Assembly: GCF_040802235.1 (NCBI RefSeq)
Contig: NC_133158.1
Coordinates: forward strand, 156,624,401-156,688,400
DNA length: 64,000 bases
Direction: 5' to 3'
Origin: Manis javanica
Taxonomy: Eukaryota > Chordata > Mammalia > Pholidota > Manidae
Shown here: piece after piece, positions 61,431-64,000 of the stretch
Numbering within the stretch: position 1 is the first letter of the stretch
How the letters are laid out: each line of letters begins with the position of its first letter
The notes under the pieces: model-generated
Databases searched by the model: none
What the model saw: only the letters and a program-made list of their open reading frames with translations
Told to the model about the DNA's origin: nothing
Translations under genes and position numbers: made by a program

Positions 61431-62649
61431 CTATACTTCAAACTTATCTCAACTTTACTTAAAATTCATGTGTATATATTTGAGTTTTACTAAGACTGTG
61501 AAACACCTCTAGAGCAAGGGCTGGTTAGGTGACTGCTCTGCCTGCAGTGAGGACAGTGTTCCCACCTTGCAGTATCCTTAACAGAAAATTTAGATTTTGG
61601 AAAACAAGATATTCTGGGTAGTGTGATTTCTTATATGGACAGGCATATTTTGTCATCTTATTAGAATGCATCTTATTTATTGCTCCAAATGAACCTTTCC
61701 TGAAAGTACAGAGTAGATTGCACTTTCTGGAACCTGATTAGAACATTCAAATAACATTTTCTACTTGTGTTCACTAATAATAATAGTTTCTGAGGATCGT
61801 GGTAATACCACCTCCCCCTGACTCTCTTCTCTTTCTCTATACAAATGCTTTGCATGTTGTTACTACAAAAATCCTTTCTGGCACCAGATTCTCAAAGAAA
61901 ATCCTTTAGTGTTACTAATGATGGACAAATGCATACATAGAAACTCTTCTAAAGGAGTGTTTCAGAGATTTAAAAGCACCTTAATAAATATTTACCTAAG
62001 CAATGAGAAGTCATAAATATTTCATTGTGTGGAAATTTCCTAGTGATATAATTCTTGATGGTAAGAAAAACACAAATGGAAAAAATACTTCTGAGTAAAA
62101 TGCTGAAACTTTTTACTTCTTTAGGAATAATCTGTTTGTTTATGAGATGGATGAGACATCACATTTATTTAACCTCTTACTATTGGTTTGTCAACTCATG
62201 CTTTTCTTGGAGGGGATATTGAAAAATTGCATATGCTGGCATTTCTGAGGATTAATTTATCAACAAGATTGGGCAATATATGACATCATATTCAGAATAC
62301 AGAATATCACAAGAAGAAAGATTATATTGGAAGTAAGGAGCTAAAAATTTATTGAGAAGCTCATATTTAATTGAAAAAAGGGGAAAAAATAGGGAAGTGG
62401 TGATGACTGAAATCATCAGGGAAGCCACTGCTTGTTTGCTGAATCAAGCCCTGGTATTATGTTGCTGGAAACATCATTTCCATACATAGACTGTGGACCT
62501 TCCTCTAACCTTCCTGCAGAGGATGGAGCCCTTTGATGATTTCCCACCAATCGATTCTGAGGCAGGGACAGCAAAAATCCTGGAAGAGGTAACAGCAGAT
62601 GAGACTTTAATCAGGGTTAGTGCTGGAATGGACAAAGAGGCTAGCTAAA
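61431..62649. other. Unassigned AT-rich DNA
   Basis: No gene or named repeat recognised. Confidence 0.5.
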
Positions 62650-63165
62650 GTAGGGGCCTGGCTTCCCATTGCACTCAGCATGAAATTCACACTCCTTACC
62701 ATGGCATACATGACTCTCTTCAATCTGCCATCTATGGACTTCACATCATTTCATTCACTTTCTTGCTCCCATTACTGTCTGCCAGACACCCTGGCTTTAA
62801 TTCTCAACTGTTGCGTGTCCTAAGGTCTTTGTCTTTGGTATTCCCTTTACTTAGAATTCTCTTCACCAAGATTTTCCTATTGTGGACTTCTTTTTGTCAC
62901 ACAGAACACAGCTGAAATGACATAGTGCCTTCTCAGAGACGGCTTTCCTGAACATACAGTTGTCCCCACTCTCCTGTAATTCTACCGTAATACTTTTTCA
63001 CTTTATTTTTATAGCTTTTATCTTGACTATACTTACATATTTCTGGGCTTATTTTTACCTGTCTTTCTCCCCCACTATAATATAAATGTCATGACAACTA
63101 GATGCTTCTCTAATTCACCATTATTTTTGTGTTGTTGCCCAATAAATATTGTTGAACGAGGGGCT
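62650..63165 (+). repeat. LINE-2 (L2) 3' portion
   Basis: 'catgaaattcacactcctta' followed by 'ccatggcatacatgactctc', 'ggctttcctgaacatacagt' and the 3' end 'gcccaataaatattgttgaa' (about 63138-63157) give the L2 order. The open frame at 62620-62823 is part of this relic and not a gene. Confidence 0.8.
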
Positions 63166-64000
63166 TTAAATAATAAGAGCAATAAATCTAGTCTTTTGTA
63201 ACTGTGAACTTGATGCATACATTTTGGTTTCATGATGACTCAAAGAGAAGTGAATTCAAGGTATGTTAAAGTGTAGCTTTAGCACACATACGAGATTTTA
63301 AAACTAGGAGTACGCATTAAAGTTTTAGTCAATATCCAAGGTGCCAAACATAAATGGTCTTTGACCTAATGGTTCTTAGAACTGTTCAAACATTAAGTAA
63401 ATATTTTCCATTATAATGGCCATTTCCATAACTTTTATTTTGAGAAGGAATGGAAGGAAGAAACTTTCAAGCATAGATTAAAGGGGAAATTCCTAAAGAA
63501 TATTGCAATTAGCTTATTGAGATGTGAGTCATATTGAATATGTTTACATCATACATTCAGCATGTTTTAGCTTAGGATATATTGTTTCAAAACATAAATG
63601 AATAACAGTTTTGTACTGGTTTTCACACAAATACTCTAATAATATTAATTTGTTAAGCCTGTTACCATTAGTCCTTTGCTTCTTTTAGGAGACTTTAAGA
63701 GGCAGCAAGTCGCTAAGTTAATTCTGCTAATGATGAGAGGTGAGAGCTCACTGGAGTTGGGATCCATCTTTTTGGTTCACATGTCTTTCCTCTTTAGATA
63801 GACCCTGAAATCCTCTCTGCCTCTTCTACCATTCTCTAGAACTAGAGTTTTGACAGGGATGCCATGGAACTAACTCATGGTTCTTGAGGGACCAGTAGCA
63901 CTGAATCCACAGCCTGTGTCCATTTGTCCTAAGACTGAGGATGTCCAGATGGTGACGATGCTCTGCCCTAGGACCAGGAGCAGATGTAAGAGCAGGCCTT
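63166..64000. other. Unassigned sequence to the window end
   Basis: No gene, RNA gene or named repeat recognised. Becomes GC-richer after 63740. Confidence 0.5.

Noticed and set aside
1..64000. CRISPR arrays, operons, riboswitches, prokaryotic mobile systems
   Set aside because: The composition and L1/L2/MIR content are mammalian; no regularly spaced repeats or clustered long ORFs exist.

Overview
The window is AT-rich mammalian nuclear DNA from a gene desert. I found no intact protein-coding gene, no convincing exon chain, no RNA gene, no CpG island and no prokaryotic feature. The open frames present are short and random-looking, apart from those inside a LINE-1 (L1) copy and a ribosomal-protein retropseudogene. 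Ancient L2 and MIR repeats show it is mammalian. The younger L1 3' UTRs (for example at 3470-3687, 16649-16759 and 46945-47179) resemble what I remember of pangolin (Manis) L1. No Alu, B1/B2, carnivore tRNA-Lys SINE, ruminant SINE or horse ERE was noticed. A laurasiatherian, possibly a pangolin, is therefore my best guess; this rests on memory and not on a search.

Layout. 1-9.9 kb: mostly unique AT-rich DNA with one MIR and one short L1 3' tip. 10-17.3 kb: MER5-like fragment, TG microsatellite, two L2 fragments and two very short L1 tips with perfect target-site duplications (TSDs). 17.7-18.75 kb: another L1 tip, then a full-length processed pseudogene of RPL12 with 5' UTR, poly(A) signal and A-tail. 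18.7-36.9 kb: mostly unique, with scattered MIRs, a degenerate AT-rich repeat cluster (26.48-26.95 kb) and an unrecognised small cysteine-containing ORF (minus strand, 32.7-32.9 kb). 36.95-38.14 kb: a recent direct duplication of about 240 bp, the two copies separated by about 700 bp. 38-45 kb: unique AT-rich DNA with small tandem and inverted repeats. 46.1-47.2 kb: a young 5'-truncated L1 with a largely open ORF2 3' end. 49.5-58.2 kb: L1-rich, all minus strand, from old L1M pieces to a 2.2 kb ORF2 piece. 58.2-58.8 kb: an unclassified repeat with two related modules. 59.8-60.07 kb: a compound CCTT/CTAT microsatellite. 60.44-61.41 kb: another 5'-truncated L1 with a 17-bp TSD. 62.65-63.16 kb: L2.

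The biology visible is retrotransposition. L1 endonuclease and reverse transcriptase account for the L1 insertions and, acting in trans, for the RPL12 copy. No gene here cooperates with another, and I found no novel biological system. The best second-look items are the recent 240-bp duplication, the RPL12 retrocopy, the read-through L1 ORF2 frame, the repeat cluster at 26.5 kb and the paired modules at 58.3/58.6 kb.
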